From: Halichoerus grypus
Taxonomy: Eukaryota > Chordata > Mammalia > Carnivora > Phocidae
Length of the DNA: 64,000 nt
Assembly: GCF_964656455.1 (NCBI RefSeq)
Contig: NC_135718.1
Span: 146,302,262 to 146,366,261, forward strand
Direction of reading: 5' to 3'
The position numbers and the translations under genes are program-made. Within the stretch, counting starts at the first letter, position 1. Each line of letters opens with the position of its first letter. Positions 10,716-21,560 of this stretch are shown piece after piece. Under the pieces are notes generated by a model. The model saw only the letters and a list, made by a program, of their open reading frames with translations, ran no database searches and was not told the DNA's origin.

Positions 10716-11939
10716 TTGTTATTATTAATACTATGCTCTAATAGCTATTAAAAAAACCACTTTAACCCTAAGAGATGTCCTCTCCAGGGTCCAAAAGTTG
10801 AGATAAGTGAGAAGAGGAGAGGGAGGTAGGCATTAGCCTTCTATAGACCATCACAACTTAGACATCTTAGTCTAATGCCCTTACTTAACAGATGCTAGCA
10901 TGTGGCTAAGAGATGTGACATGACTTGCCCCAGATCATGCAGTTGGCAGAAGCACCAGGATATTTTCATTCCCAATACACAAAATACCTGGAAAAGTAAC
11001 CAAACAAAAGTAGTTGAGGGGGGTGAAGATGGTGAAGAGAGAAAGCAAGAAGTAGAGAAGGTCATAGAGAGGAAATAGGTTTAAAAAAAAAAGCAAATAG
11101 AGAGTTGCCAACAGTATTCTCTGTTTCAGACCATACTCTTCTTTGGATGCATCCCACACTTGATTTTAAACTATGAGCTTCTGGGAAACCTCAAGCCCTG
11201 GAATGATGTTGGCAAAACCCCTTGGGTCTTTGGGATGACTTCTGTTCCTTACTAACCCTAAGAATAGAGTCCAGGCTGGAGAGGTAAGTGGAGAGTGGAA
11301 ATGTGCAGTCATTACTACAGCAGCAGTTACTTCCTGTTATCCTGCTTTCCTGGTTGCCTGGAACAGGCTTCCACATCTCATCATCAAACTCTCTAAATGT
11401 AGCCGCTACCGCACCCTCCAGTGGGTTTCTCCCCATGCCCCCATTGTTGCCTTGGCCACCTACTGTGCATCTGATTTGGGGTTCTGTTCAGTCTGGTGTT
11501 TGGTCTCAGATTAAGGCTGTAAGCCCTTGGAAATAGAGTCCATTTTGAGGTCTGGGGTTTGCAGAACCCCCATGTGTGATGGAGGCAACATCTATGGGGA
11601 ATCTCCAGGCTGGTCCATCACTGACCGACTCCCCTCACTTCACGCTGCTCTGTCCCACCATAGAGAGAACACTGTTCTAAAAGCAACCCAGAGAAGTTCA
11701 CCTTTCTTTTAAACTCACGTCAGTATGAAAGCACCAACCTTCCTACTGGAGAAGCTTCCCTTACAGCTAGCTCACATGTCCAGTTATTAGTTAATAGGAG
11801 GCATCCAATTTCTCCTTCTTGACTCAGTGGTGCCAGAGACCAGCAGCTGTAAGAGCTAATGTAATAGACACTCTTATAACTAATAGGGCAGATAATCCCT
11901 CTTTCTTATCCAAAATAATTGTCCAAAATTTCTTAGTTT
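10716..11939. other. No gene seen; one weak MIR piece
   Basis: A possible antisense MIR piece lies at 10865-10955 ('gacttgccccagatcatgcag'). The rest is unassigned. Open frames of 74-82 codons at 10935-11536 lie on both strands and carry no recognisable content. Confidence 0.45.
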
Positions 11940-12047
11940 TATTAGTTCATCAAGCATTTACCAAGCATTTCTTATATGCTAGATTCACTGCTAATACAAA
12001 TATGAATAAAGGGCAATCTCTGCCCTCATAGAGTTTATAGTCTAGTG
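11940..12047 (-). mobile_element. L2-type fragment, antisense
   Basis: The order 'caagcatttaccaagcatttcttatatgcta', 'acaaatatgaataaa', 'ctgccctcatagagtttatagtctagtg' follows the reverse of an L2-type 3-prime end. Confidence 0.6.
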
Positions 12048-12204
12048 CAGGGATTATGAGCTTAGAATCCATGGACTGTGAACCCCCAAAATTACATGCA
12101 AAGCTTTGGGGTGTGCTTTGCATGTAATTTTTCTGAGTGTAGGATAAATTCTTTTTTACCAGATTCTAATCAGGGGCCACGACACAGAAGATGAAGAATC
12201 CCTG
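12048..12204. mobile_element. Small hAT-like MITE with an internal hairpin
   Basis: A 157-bp unit bounded by perfect inverted termini CAGGGATT (12048-12055) and AATCCCTG (12197-12204). The CAGGG start is typical of hAT/Charlie non-autonomous elements. It sits exactly at the edge of an L2-type fragment. The flanking octamers (gtctagtg, agatacag) do not match, so a duplication is not shown. The family name is not recognised. Confidence 0.6.
12088..12131. repeat. Perfect 17-bp inverted repeat, 10-nt loop
   Basis: The arms at 12088-12104 (aaaattacatgcaaagc minus its first base, i.e. aaaTTACATGCAAAGC-type) and 12115-12131 are fully complementary and separated by 10 bases (12105-12114). The core arm is ATTACATGCAAAGC / GCTTTGCATGTAAT. 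It lies in the middle of the MITE, where such elements often fold. Confidence 0.9.
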
Positions 12205-13303
12205 AGATACAGATAGAGTCTCAAGCAAGTGTCACATTCATGATGACAGACAAAGGAAGAGGTAGAGTTACTATGCGTAGTCACTATGCATGGTCTCAGT
12301 AGAGAAGAAGTCAGTACCCAGTTCTGGTGGGGCTGTATAGGGCGGGTGCCTGAGGTAGAAAAGACCTCTGTGACCACTGGGCTGGGGAAGGAGGCTGGAT
12401 GCAGATGGAAGTGTTACTTTGAAAACCCTGCCTCAAGAGGGGTCCTCTCACTGTTATTTAATTCACTTTGGTGACCTCTTCTTCATATTTTCGACAGCTT
12501 TATGATTTTTGTTATTATTCTCAGGACACATTTCAACTTCCTCATGTGCCTCTTCATCTATAAGCCCAAACCAAACAGGGCTGCCTGGTGGGTTACATAA
12601 CACAAGCATGTGATGTGCTCCTGAAGGACAATTTTCTTGGCCTCAGTCTGGCACAATTTGGCCCAAAAGACCATAAGTTAATTTTACAAATGATTTGCAT
12701 AAAACTTGTACGTTCATTCTAAGATCACCCTGCACTAAAAATGTATTACTATCTTGCAAAGTTTGGCATTCTTCGGAGTTTCTTCCACTGCTGATACATA
12801 TAAAATCATATATAATAAATATTTGTATATGATATAATATATATCAGATGTGATATGATATATGTACACATATATATTATTATTCAAACAAGTCATTTTT
12901 TATCAGAAGTGGAAAATAGAAAAAAGAGAATTTTGAGGAAAGCAAAGAGTGAGCATTGAGGGCCCCCTGTAATCAATTTTGTAACATGAATTATATCTTA
13001 TTGACGTTTAGAGAGTCTTATTACCAAGAAAGAACAACTCATAGTTTTTCCAAGCCAAGAAAATCATAACAAAGAATTGTAATGGATTTTCCTCAGGTTA
13101 GGTCAAATTATTTTGCTTTTATCCAAAGGCTACTGAACTACTCATCAAGTAGACAGGTAAAATGTGACATCTAGAATAAGGAGCAGATGACAGTGAGTTC
13201 CTTTGTGGGGAAATACTGGGTATTTTGGAAGGAGTCACATTAAAGAAAGCACCTAATCAAACATACCATTCTGTCAGTAGGACAGCAGAGTCTAAAAATA
13301 ATT
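12205..13303. other. No gene seen; contains an AT-rich patch
   Basis: Unassigned apart from an alternating A/T-rich stretch at about 12795-12885 with repeated ATATA words, likely low complexity. Short frames on both strands near 12156-12474 are not supported. Confidence 0.5.
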
Positions 13304-13319
13304 TTAGCTCTTACTTCTT

Positions 13320-13483
13320 TTTTTTCTTTCTTTTGAGAGAGAGGGGGAGAGAGCGAGAGAGAAAACGTGCATGTTCGGGTAGAGGGGCAGAGTGTATGGG
13401 AGAGAGAGAATCTTAAGCAGGCTCCATGCCCAGCATGGAGCCCAATGTGGAGCTTGGTCTCATGACCCTAAGATCATGACCTG
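13320..13483 (-). mobile_element. CAN SINE, 5-prime truncated
   Basis: Antisense copy with T-rich tail, GA-rich part and 'aatcttaagcaggctcc', ending abruptly at 'agatcatgacctg'. The terminal 40-45 bp of the tRNA-like head are absent. A perfect 16-bp duplication ttagctcttacttctt flanks it (13304-13319 and 13484-13499), so the head was lost at insertion, not by later deletion. Confidence 0.95.
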
Positions 13484-13569
13484 TTAGCTCTTACTTCTTA
13501 AACATACAGTTTTAATGATTCCATAACCTTTGTCACATACTCAGAAATTAACTTTATTAGAATATATTT

Positions 13570-14300
13570 AAGTTGTCAAGCACTTACTGAATATCTGTGA
13601 TTAGCAAGGTGCTATGCTTAGCTTTACAGAGGATACAACTCTGAATGAGAAATGGTCCTTCCTTTACAGAAGTTACAGAATGATGAGACAGACTCCTACT
13701 TACAAACAACTATAACTCAAAGCTGAGACTATTAAATGCTGTAATAGTTAAAAAATTAAATACAAGGGAAGCAGAAATGAAGGAGGGTGTGTGTGGACTT
13801 GGAAAGGTCTCATGAAGGGGGCAGAACCTGAGCTGGGCTAGGAAGGGGTAGGTTGTTACCAAGCAAAGAGGGGAACAAGGTCACTTCAGGCCCGAAAAGT
13901 AGCAAGAGGCAAAAAGAGGGAAATGATAAAATATATCCTGGGAACAGCAAGAGGCCAGTTTGATTAGAACAAGTATCTTGGGGCGCCTGGGTGGCTCAGT
14001 CATTAAGTGTCTGCCTTTGGCTCAGGTCATGGTCCCAGGGTCCTGGGATCAAGCCCCACATCATGCTCCCTGCTCAGTGGGAAGACTGCTTCTCCCTCTC
14101 CTGCTCCCCCTGCTTGTGTTCCCTCTCTCTGTGTCTCTCTCTGTCAAATAAATAAATAAAATCTTAAAAAAAAAAAAAAGAACAAGAACAAGTATCTTGA
14201 GAGGGGAGTAGAAAGCAATACATCTAGAAAATTATGGTAAAGCAGAAATTTCAAGAATTTTAAATATGTACTAAGGAACTTAAACTTTTCCATAGGTATA
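13570..14300 (-). mobile_element. L2-type element, antisense, split by a CAN SINE
   Basis: Words 'aagcacttactgaatatctgtg', 'gaggatacaactctgaatgag', 'ggtctcatgaagggggcag', 'gcaagaggccagtttgat' occur in the order of the reverse L2-type 3-prime region. The match resumes after the SINE at 14185 with the duplicated target, but the right limit is vague. Confidence 0.55.
13981..14184 (+). mobile_element. CAN SINE (tRNA-Lys derived)
   Basis: Sense copy starting gggcgcctgggtggctcag and ending AAATAAATAAATAAAATCTT plus about 14 A. Flanked by a perfect 15-bp duplication agaacaagtatcttg (13966-13980 and 14185-14199). It sits inside an antisense L2-type element. Confidence 0.97.
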
Positions 14301-14877
14301 GGCTTTGGTTTGGGGTGGGGGAAGGAGTGTTTTGGAACAAAACTAATAACACGAAAATTCAGAAATTGGAGACAGACCACTTTGGAGATGATTACAAGTC
14401 CAAGCAAGTGGAAACCAAGCACTGGCCAAAGACACACACATGAGACCAGACCAGGAAGAACATCTAGGAAGACAAGCAGCATTGGCGAGGTAACAGTCTC
14501 CAAATAAAACTAGTTAGAATTACCCTCAAAGACCTTCTGGCCTGAATCCCGATATACAGAATAGAAAACGTCCACAATATAGATGGTCCTCTAGATCAGG
14601 AGCTCAGCACACGTAGACTCTGACCACAGCAGTCCAGAGGCACTGCATTTAATCATGGAAGCCAGTTTGATGGGCAAAGAGAGCTCCAAGGAAGCTTATC
14701 TGAAATTGGGAAGGATAAGGTTAATCAGTAGATTATCCATAGTGATTATATTTGATGAATCTACTCTTCATGGAAAATAATTGTATCTAAAAATGTCATC
14801 TGACTGTAGAGCCTTTTAAGTAAACCCTGTTGCAAAGTTTGGTGCTTGCTTGAACAAATTACTTGTGAATTCAAGAG
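14301..14877. other. No gene seen
   Basis: Unassigned. A 119-codon minus-strand frame reaching here (14144-14503) starts in unassigned DNA and reads into the SINE tail (its C-terminus translates the T-rich SINE end), so it is not a gene. Confidence 0.55.
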
Positions 14878-15075
14878 ATTGCTATAATGAAGGTCAACAA
14901 CCCAGGTTCAAATCTCACCTGTCATCAACTAACAGTGTAACCCTGAACAGCTACTTACATTTAATAATCATTACTTCCTTCATCTGTAATGTGTTGTCTG
15001 TAATACCTACCACCTTTGATTATTATGAAGATTGGAGGAGACAATGAATGTCAAAATGCCTGGAATAAAGAAGTG
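14878..15075 (+). mobile_element. MIR SINE fragment
   Basis: The order 'cccaggttcaaatctcacc', 'agtgtaaccctgaacagctactta', 'cttccttcatctgtaat', 'attattatgaagattgg', 'gtcaaaatgcctggaataaa' follows MIR closely. Confidence 0.75.
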
Positions 15076-16019
15076 TGGCAATACTGGTTTTCTGGCTTTT
15101 TGTTTGCTTGCCTTTTAATGATCCTGCATTCAAGTGACATACGCCAACCCATTCAGTTCTATGCTTGGGCCTGGTGTGCTGTTGTTGGATTCTGAGAGAA
15201 TGGCCACATGATCATGCTTTCCAAGTGAGATATTCTCATGACTGCTCCATCCAAAGTTGTTAAGTTACAAGAGGGCAGAATCAGAGTATTATTTAGAATC
15301 GATTCAGTCCACCATTTTATCCAACTCTCACTTGTCCATTCTGAATGCCAGGACTCTTGCCCCAGTGTGCCCAGCTGTGCATCCTGAGATCTTGAGGTCA
15401 GAGGGACCAGAGCGGTATGGTGGGCGAGATCCCTGGAGTAGGTGAGAACATGGCAAGGGGGCATGGTGAGGATCCCACAATTGTGAAGCAGCAGAGGAGA
15501 GTTTTCCAAGCAGAATGAGAACCACCCATGAGGGGCAGAAAACTCACTTCTCACTTGCAAAGGCTGACCTGCTTCTAATAAAGGGAGGGCCAGATTGGAA
15601 GAGAAGGAGTGGACTGGCAGGTCTTCCATGGGGAGGGAAAACAGGCAGCAGGGTTGAATAGATCTAGATGTACTTTTTTTTCCTTCCAGAAAATAAATCC
15701 AGAACTAGAGAATGAAGACGTCTGGTCATGCACTTCCCTGTCTGTGGCTGCCAGTCAAACTGCTGCTGGAGTTACACTAAGTATAATCAACAACTCTGCC
15801 GGATCAGCTAACCAAGAGAAGGGTTTCACACCTTATAGTGGGTTTCCTTGGATCCTCCTCTCAACTGCTCTAATAAAGTTCTTGCAGCTTGCATCAATCA
15901 AAAGAGCAGAATGAGGACCATTATAAAGAAAACAAGGAAATTCACACACTACTCTGATTTTTAGGGGCAGGTATAAATGTGAGATCTAACCAAACTCCGT
16001 GTCACCTCTAAAAGAGGCA
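15076..16019. other. No gene seen
   Basis: Holds a 156-codon minus-strand frame (15159-15629) and a 101-codon plus-strand frame (15609-15914), neither with a domain, Kozak context of note or repeat identity. The sequence lacks recognisable repeats. An exon cannot be excluded but nothing supports one. Confidence 0.45.
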
Positions 16020-16250
16020 ATACAGCCTGGAGGCTAATTCTATAACTAGCCTACCTGGGTTCACATTCCTAGCTCTATCACTTACTAGCTATGTGGCCTC
16101 TGACAAGTTGTTTCATCTTTCTGTGCCTTAGTTTCCCCATCTGTAAAACAGAGGTGATAATAATATTACATAGACGTAAGAGGATTTGTTGTGACAAAGA
16201 AAAGAGTTAGTATGCATAAAATACTCAATGCATGGGATCTGTTACGGAGG
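16020..16250 (+). mobile_element. MIR SINE, near full length
   Basis: Very clear MIR: 'ctacctgggttcacattcctagctctatcacttactagctatgtggcc', 'ccttagtttccccatctgtaaaac' and 'gaggtgataataat' words in order, ending near 'aaaatactcaatgcatg'. Confidence 0.85.
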
Positions 16251-16357
16251 CAGAATAAAGAAGCATGGTGTAATGATGATTTCTAAACCTTAGTTTACTA
16301 CAACCCCTTCACACTACACAAAATTTTAACCAGCACTTCAAGAAAGTAGTTGATTCT

Positions 16358-16586
16358 TGGGGTGCCTGGGTGGCTCAGTCAGTTAAGTGTCCACCTCTTG
16401 ATTTAGACTCAGGTCATGATCTCAGAGTTGTGAGCTCGAGTCCTGAGTTGGGCTCCACACTGGCCGTGGAGCCTGCTTAAGACTCTCTCTCTCCCTCTCC
16501 CTCTGCCCCTCCCCTTGCTCTCTCTCTCAAAAAAAAAAAAAAAAAAGAAAAGAAAGAAAAAGAAATAAAGAAAGAAAAAAGGAAAC
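16358..16586 (+). mobile_element. CAN SINE, older variant with long A-rich tail
   Basis: Sense copy starting ggggtgcctgggtggctcag with 'ggagcctgcttaagactctctc' middle, then (A)18 and a decayed AAAGAAAG tail to about 16586. Flanked by an imperfect duplication agaaagtagttgattc (16341-) / agaaaaagtggttgac (16587-). Confidence 0.93.
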
Positions 16587-16603
16587 AGAAAAAGTGGTTG
16601 ACT

Positions 16604-17420
16604 GTCCTGTCTCTAGAGACAGCTGTTGAACACAAAGAGGGAAAAAGCAAGAAGATATGGGAAGGGAAGGGAAGATATTAGAGAGCCTGAATAATTACCC
16701 GCTAGAAAATCCCAGATGGCCTTGTCACCTCCCTGGAGTTCTGTGGATGACACCTAATGTCATAGGGTCATGAAAGCCAAGAGCATGATTAAGGAATAGT
16801 CCCCCAGGCCCCTTGCTTCATGCCTTCTGCAGACACAACCCCATGGCTCTCAGCTCACAAGAGGAGCAGGCTTGAGGAGTGGGCACCAATCCCAGCTCAC
16901 CCACTGTCTATAAGCACTAGATTCCAAAGCAAAATGGTGTCTTCCTAGACTGGGTGCTTTTGTGTGAGCTTTGTCTTAACCAAACAAGCCACCTGTAAAT
17001 GTGATAAATAATAAAATGTAACTGGGAAGGTAGAAGCACATTTTGCACATGAGACACAGCATTCTTGTCCACTGAGCTAACAGTAACCTGGTCCTGCCTG
17101 TGTGAAGGAGCGAAGGAGAATATAAAACTTCTTATAATCATGTGGCTATTATGCCCTGCACATATTAGGTGCTCATGCTGAGGAATCACACAGCTCAGGA
17201 GGCTGCTAGGGAGAGCAGAATACTGCATTCTGTGGGCAAACATGATGTCACCTGGAAGTCACAACTCTTCTACTTCTAGAATTCTAGATAAATGGCCCGA
17301 GTAGACATCTATGTGCATAAAATGAGAAAAGGTAGCAACAGTTGTCAGCAGCAGTTACTGGGCTGGCACGAAAAATCATTTTTATGGTCATTAAAAAAAT
17401 ATTTATAACTCCAGAAATAC
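16604..17420. other. No gene seen
   Basis: Unassigned. A 108-codon minus-strand frame (16917-17243) shows no recognisable content. Repeats are not seen apart from A/T runs near 17394. Confidence 0.5.
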
Positions 17421-17439
17421 TCACAGATAAATATTCTTT

Positions 17440-17623
17440 TTTTTTTTAAGATTTTTTATTTATTTATTTGACAGAGAGAGCGAGCACAAGCAGGTGGAGC
17501 GGCGGGCAGAGGGAGAGGGAGAAGCAGGCTCCCTGCTGAGCAAGGAGCCTGATGCGGGGCTCCCTGGGATCACGACCTGAGCTGAAGGCAGATGCCCAAC
17601 TGACTGAGCCACCCAGGCGCCCC
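17440..17623 (-). mobile_element. CAN SINE (tRNA-Lys derived)
   Basis: Antisense copy with full head (gccacccaggcgcccc) and a perfect 19-bp duplication tcacagataaatattcttt (17421-17439 and 17624-17642). An internal gap lies at 'gcggggctccctgggatc', where the 'cgatcccaggac' part is missing. Confidence 0.97.
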
Positions 17624-17642
17624 TCACAGATAAATATTCTTT

Positions 17643-18002
17643 GTAACTTTCCCATAGACTATGTACATAAGCAATACTTTTCCAGCCACATCTAAGACCA
17701 CCTTTTTTATCCACCAAAGTCCCATTGTCAAGGCCTTTTAGCCTGGTTCCAAAGCCATGTGTACATTTGCTATTTAATTTAAACGAATCTCCTCTCTGCA
17801 GAGAGCCCTGTGTTCTTGATGAAGCAGCCCACCCTTGGGCAGCTCTGTCAGGGATGCTGTGGAGAGTGATTCTGTCCTGGTCCAAAAGGCCTCAAAAAAA
17901 GCAGCCAGAGTGCATTTCAGTGAAAGCCAAGCGCTGTGTCTCCTACAGGAAGTCCCTCGGATTTCTTCTGGAGCACCCCACTCCACCCCAGAAGCCAAAA
18001 TC
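17643..18002. other. No gene seen
   Basis: Unassigned sequence between two CAN SINEs. Open frames on both strands (117, 99 and 141 codons) run into the flanking SINEs, so they are not supported. Confidence 0.5.
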
Positions 18003-18013
18003 TGGGACACAAT

Positions 18014-18016
<3 letters not shown>

Positions 18017-18046
<30 letters not shown>

Positions 18047-18230
18047 TTTTATTTATTTATTTGAGAGAGAGAGAATGAGAGACAGAGAGCATGAGAGGGA
18101 GGAGGGTCAGAGGGAGAAGCAGACTCCCTGCTGAGCAGGGAGCCCGATGCGGGACTCGATCCCAGGACTCCAGGATCATGACCTGAGCCGAAGGCAGTCG
18201 CTTAACCAACTGAGCCACCCAGGCGCCCCA
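18017..18230 (-). mobile_element. CAN SINE, young-looking
   Basis: Antisense copy with an uninterrupted T-run of about 25, full middle (ctgctgagcagggagc) and intact head. Flanked by the perfect 14-bp duplication tgggacacaattct (18003-18016 and 18231-18244). The long pure tail and intact ends suggest a fairly recent insertion. Confidence 0.97.
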
Positions 18231-18479
18231 TGGGACACAATTCTATTTAAGGTTTGTCATGTACTAAATTCTGTAAGAAATATTAGAGATGAATCTATTC
18301 TTTCAAGGCTGGCCCACGTCTACCTTCCCCTCTGGACACTAGTCCCAGTGGACCTACATATTGTCCCAAGCAGGCATTTTGTGTGGGCAGTTAACTCTCT
18401 CTACTGCCCTTTCCCTTTTGTGGCTTTACTTTTCTGACCACAAAAGGAGTTGAGAGACAGCATGTAAGGATTATCTTGT

Positions 18480-18605
18480 GTGCTTTGGAGACAGTCTCAT
18501 TGAAAATTCTGTCACTTCCTACCTGTGCACGGTGGCAAGTTACCTGTGAACTGGGGATTAGAGTGTTGATATGAGAATTAAGTGAGATAATGCATTTATT
18601 GCACT
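18480..18605 (+). mobile_element. MIR SINE fragment
   Basis: The order 'gtcacttcctacctgtgcac', 'gcaagttacctgtgaactgggg', 'gagaattaagtgagataatgcat' follows MIR with an internal gap. Confidence 0.6.
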
Positions 18606-18639
18606 TGCACTCAGGTTGATGATCATTGTACAAGCCAAG

Positions 18640-18995
18640 AAATACAGAGGAGAAGAGAAATGAAAATCGCCCATAATCCTACCACCCCGGGGATGAATCA
18701 CTGTCGGGATTTTGGCGCATGCCCTTCCTTTATCAAGGTACGCCCGGGGATCCAGATGTCTTAGAAATGTTGCCCAACGCTATAGTTATATAATTTGGTT
18801 TTTTAAATGTATTATATAATAAGACTTTCCCCACAATACTTACTTACTTCAAACTCATGATTTTAATAGTTGTGAACTGTCAGATGAGTTTTACCTAACT
18901 TTGAGTCCTCCAAGATTATCAGATGTTTTATTTCCATTCTTCATTATTATAAACAATGCAGCAATGAATGTCTTTACATGTAACAACCTTTGTGT
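18640..18995 (-). mobile_element. Old L1 fragment, antisense
   Basis: Phrases 'cccataatcctaccaccc', 'aatcactgtcgggattttggcgcat' and 'attataaacaatgcagcaatgaatgtcttt' match the reverse strand of old mammalian L1 elements. Boundaries are approximate. Confidence 0.5.
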
Positions 18996-19003
18996 GCCAG
19001 TGG

Positions 19004-19026
19004 GTGTGTGTGTGTGTGTGTGTGTG
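19004..19026 (+). repeat. (GT)n microsatellite
   Basis: About 11 uninterrupted GT units between an L1-like and a MIR fragment. Confidence 0.9.
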
Positions 19027-19045
19027 CTAGTTGTTTTTTTGTGGC

Positions 19046-19281
19046 ACAGTAGCTTTGAGGACAGACCTGAGCTCAAGTCCTGGCTCTATGACCCACTGGC
19101 TGTGTGACCTTGAGCTAGCACCCTAACTTTTCTGAGCCTCAGTCCAGTTATCTGTAAAACAGCGATAATCAGAGTATCTACTCATAGGCATGTTGAAAGG
19201 CTGGAACTGATAATCCATGTAATGTGCTTAGTAAAATGCCTGACACATACACACTAGGCTCTCAATAAACATGACTTACTG
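19046..19281 (+). mobile_element. MIR SINE, near full length
   Basis: Clear MIR order: 'ctcaagtcctggctctatgacccactggctgtgtgacc', 'tgagcctcagtccagttatctgtaaaac', 'tcataggcatgttgaaagg', ending 'ctaggctctcaataaacatga'. Confidence 0.85.
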
Positions 19282-19969
19282 TATTTTTTTTTATAAGGAA
19301 AACTACTGGGCTAAAGTTTGGAAGGGATTTGAGTAGCATACATGGGATATCTTCGTGGGAAATTTGGGAGTTTCTATATACAAAGGTTAAACTGAGCCCA
19401 CGTGTCCAGATCTCTGATTGGGGTTGGTATAAGCAGTACCCTGAAATACTGTGGGCACCTGTCACCTTCTCTGTCTTGTCTTGTGGTGTCACCGAATAGA
19501 AGCATGTCCTGGGGGGCAGCCAGAAATGTTTGAAAGGGAATCCCTTGTTATTGTAGCTATCCCCTGGTGTGCTTGCCTGAAACAGTAAGTGTGAGGGTCC
19601 CTTGGGCTCCCCAGGAACCGTACTTGCCCTGTGTTCCAGGAGGGGCGCAGCAGCTCCGCACAAAGCCCTATGCAGAGGCTCTGGAAAGAAACAGCAAGGC
19701 AGCACCTTAGTTCCTTGGAGGCAGGCTCAGTAATGCAAAGGCTGAGAAGAGATGCTTCTGTGGGTGGAGCGGGTGGAGCTGGGGTTTCGCCCTGGAGAAG
19801 GAGAGGCTGGGAAGCTGAAGGCAAGGAGGTCATTCTGCGGGATTTGGCTGTGGCCGTGGTTAGGAGAGTGGGGCACATACAAGTGTGCGGATGCCAAACT
19901 GCCCTGCTCTTCACCTTGTCTTTGCCATCCCACCAAAGAATACCATCTTCCACCCGGCTGCTCAGGCCC
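19282..19969. other. No gene seen; overlapping open frames on both strands
   Basis: Slightly GC-rich, with no repeat recognised at 19480-19960. A 190-codon plus frame (19631-20203) and a 184-codon minus frame (19489-20043) overlap and both continue into or toward L2-type sequence. Proline/serine-rich translations and mutual overlap point to few stop codons by composition, not to a gene. Confidence 0.5.
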
Positions 19970-20500
19970 CCATTCTCCACATTCAGTCTGTCAGAGAGTC
20001 CTTCCTCTTGCCTCTCTCTCCAAAATATATCTGGAGCCCACATGTCTCTTCGTCTTCACTGTTGTAATTCCAGTTCAAACCCCCAGCCGGTCACCCGAGG
20101 ACTTCGACAGCCCAGGACAGGGCTCCCTGCCTCCATCCTTGCCCTATCCCTCTCCCAGGTGTGTGCTCCACAGGGCTGCCAGAATAATCTTTCCAAAGCA
20201 TAAACCAAACCCTGTCGCTCTCCTACTTAGATTCCTCCAGTGACTGTCGCTGCAACGAGAGTGATATTCGAACCCTTAAACCAGGCTCACAATCACATCA
20301 TCTGTCCCCCGCCTCTCTGGCCTCTCCTTCCCCCCAGTGCTGGGGTCCCGCTACCTTGCCTCTCTTTCTCCTTCCCATGATAGGACCTTTGCATTAACTG
20401 CTCCCTCTGATTGGAAGGCTCCTACCCCTGATCTCCAGGGCATGTATTCCTTCTTGGACATAAGGTTTCAGCTCCATGTCACCTCGGAGAAGCCTTACCT
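19970..20500 (+). mobile_element. L2-type LINE fragment
   Basis: Words 'cattcagtctgtcagag', 'ctccaaaatatatctgga', 'ctgcctccatccttgcccta', 'agggctgccagaataatcttt', 'cttagattcctccagtgact', 'aggacctttgcattaactgctccctctgattggaa', 'catgtcacctcgga' occur in element order. Confidence 0.7.
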
Positions 20501-21239
20501 GGAGGATGGTTTGGAGAATGGTGTTACCATTTTCATGGGGACAAGTGAGAGGCTCTTTTGATAGCACAAATGTGGGTATGAACACTGAACTTCCAGACTA
20601 CTAGTAGGGATTCAGCCACCCCAAGGTTAGTCAGTAGGTAGTGGAATGGATTTTCAGCCAATGCTCTTCTTGGGAATTCAGTACATTTAGTGGGAAGAAG
20701 ATTGCTTCTTTTACAAAAGTAATGCAGTGGACATATCATCTGTGGTGCATGCATTTGGAGGTGCTCCTTTCTTGTCTGTACCCCTTGTAACTGGATCCTG
20801 ACTTCACAAGACAGCTGCCTATGGGGCATGATCCAGTCTCTGGCTGTGGAATAGAGACAGGCTAGGTGTTTGTACAGAACCAATCTCAGGACTCTGTCTA
20901 TATTAGCATTATTCTCTATTCAACCAAGTTAAATAGGTATTTGTTGAACTAGAGAGTGCTGAATAAGGAGAAAGTGTGTCTCCACAGCTAAATGACCCAC
21001 AAGTACAGCTTCCTCTTACCACTGTGGGACTCCAGGCAAATTTCTTCTCCCCTGCATACCTCATTATCCAGTTATCAACACAATATTTTTTGAGCCTTTT
21101 CTGTACTAGAGCTATGCTAGACATCCTCAGATGTCAGGTTGGCAAACAGATCAAAGATGCTGTTGATAGACACACAAGAAATCCTTTGGAACACGTGGGG
21201 TTCTATAGTTTCTATTTTTAAGAAGTCAAAGAAGAGAGA
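20501..21239. other. No gene seen
   Basis: Unassigned. A 116-codon minus-strand frame (20533-20883) has no recognisable content. Part of 21060-21130 may be further antisense L2-type sequence. Confidence 0.45.
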
Positions 21240-21560
21240 AGATGACGGGGGATTTATTTTAATTCAACAAGTGTTTAGCCCACACCCAGTACAGTCAACG
21301 AGCTGGGCACCATTGAGTTTGCTAAGGAGAGGGAGGGATAAACAAAGCTTAATAATGCAGGGGTCTGCCCTCCATAACTCGTTGAGGAAATAGTCATAGA
21401 AACAATTAAGTTAAGGTTGAAATGAGTGTTGTCATACTAATTGTTATGTGTTATTCATTTTAGCTGAAGGGGGTCATGGAGGGAGTAGTATTTGAGCCAA
21501 GCTTTGGCCAAGAAGTCTGAAGGATGTGCTAGAGCAAGAAGAGGCAGCCTGAGGCTTAGG
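21240..21560 (-). mobile_element. L2-type fragment, antisense
   Basis: The order 'aattcaacaagtgtttagccc', 'gagctgggcaccattgag', 'gtctgccctccataactcgttg', 'tttgagccaagctttggcc' follows the reverse of the L2-type 3-prime region. Diverged. Confidence 0.5.

Noticed and set aside
15159..15629. 156-codon minus-strand open frame
   Set aside because: No recognisable domain or pseudogene match, and length is within what chance gives in 64 kb of six-frame translation.
19489..20203. 190- and 184-codon open frames as protein genes
   Set aside because: They overlap on opposite strands, enter L2-type sequence, and have no domain, splice or initiation context that supports coding.
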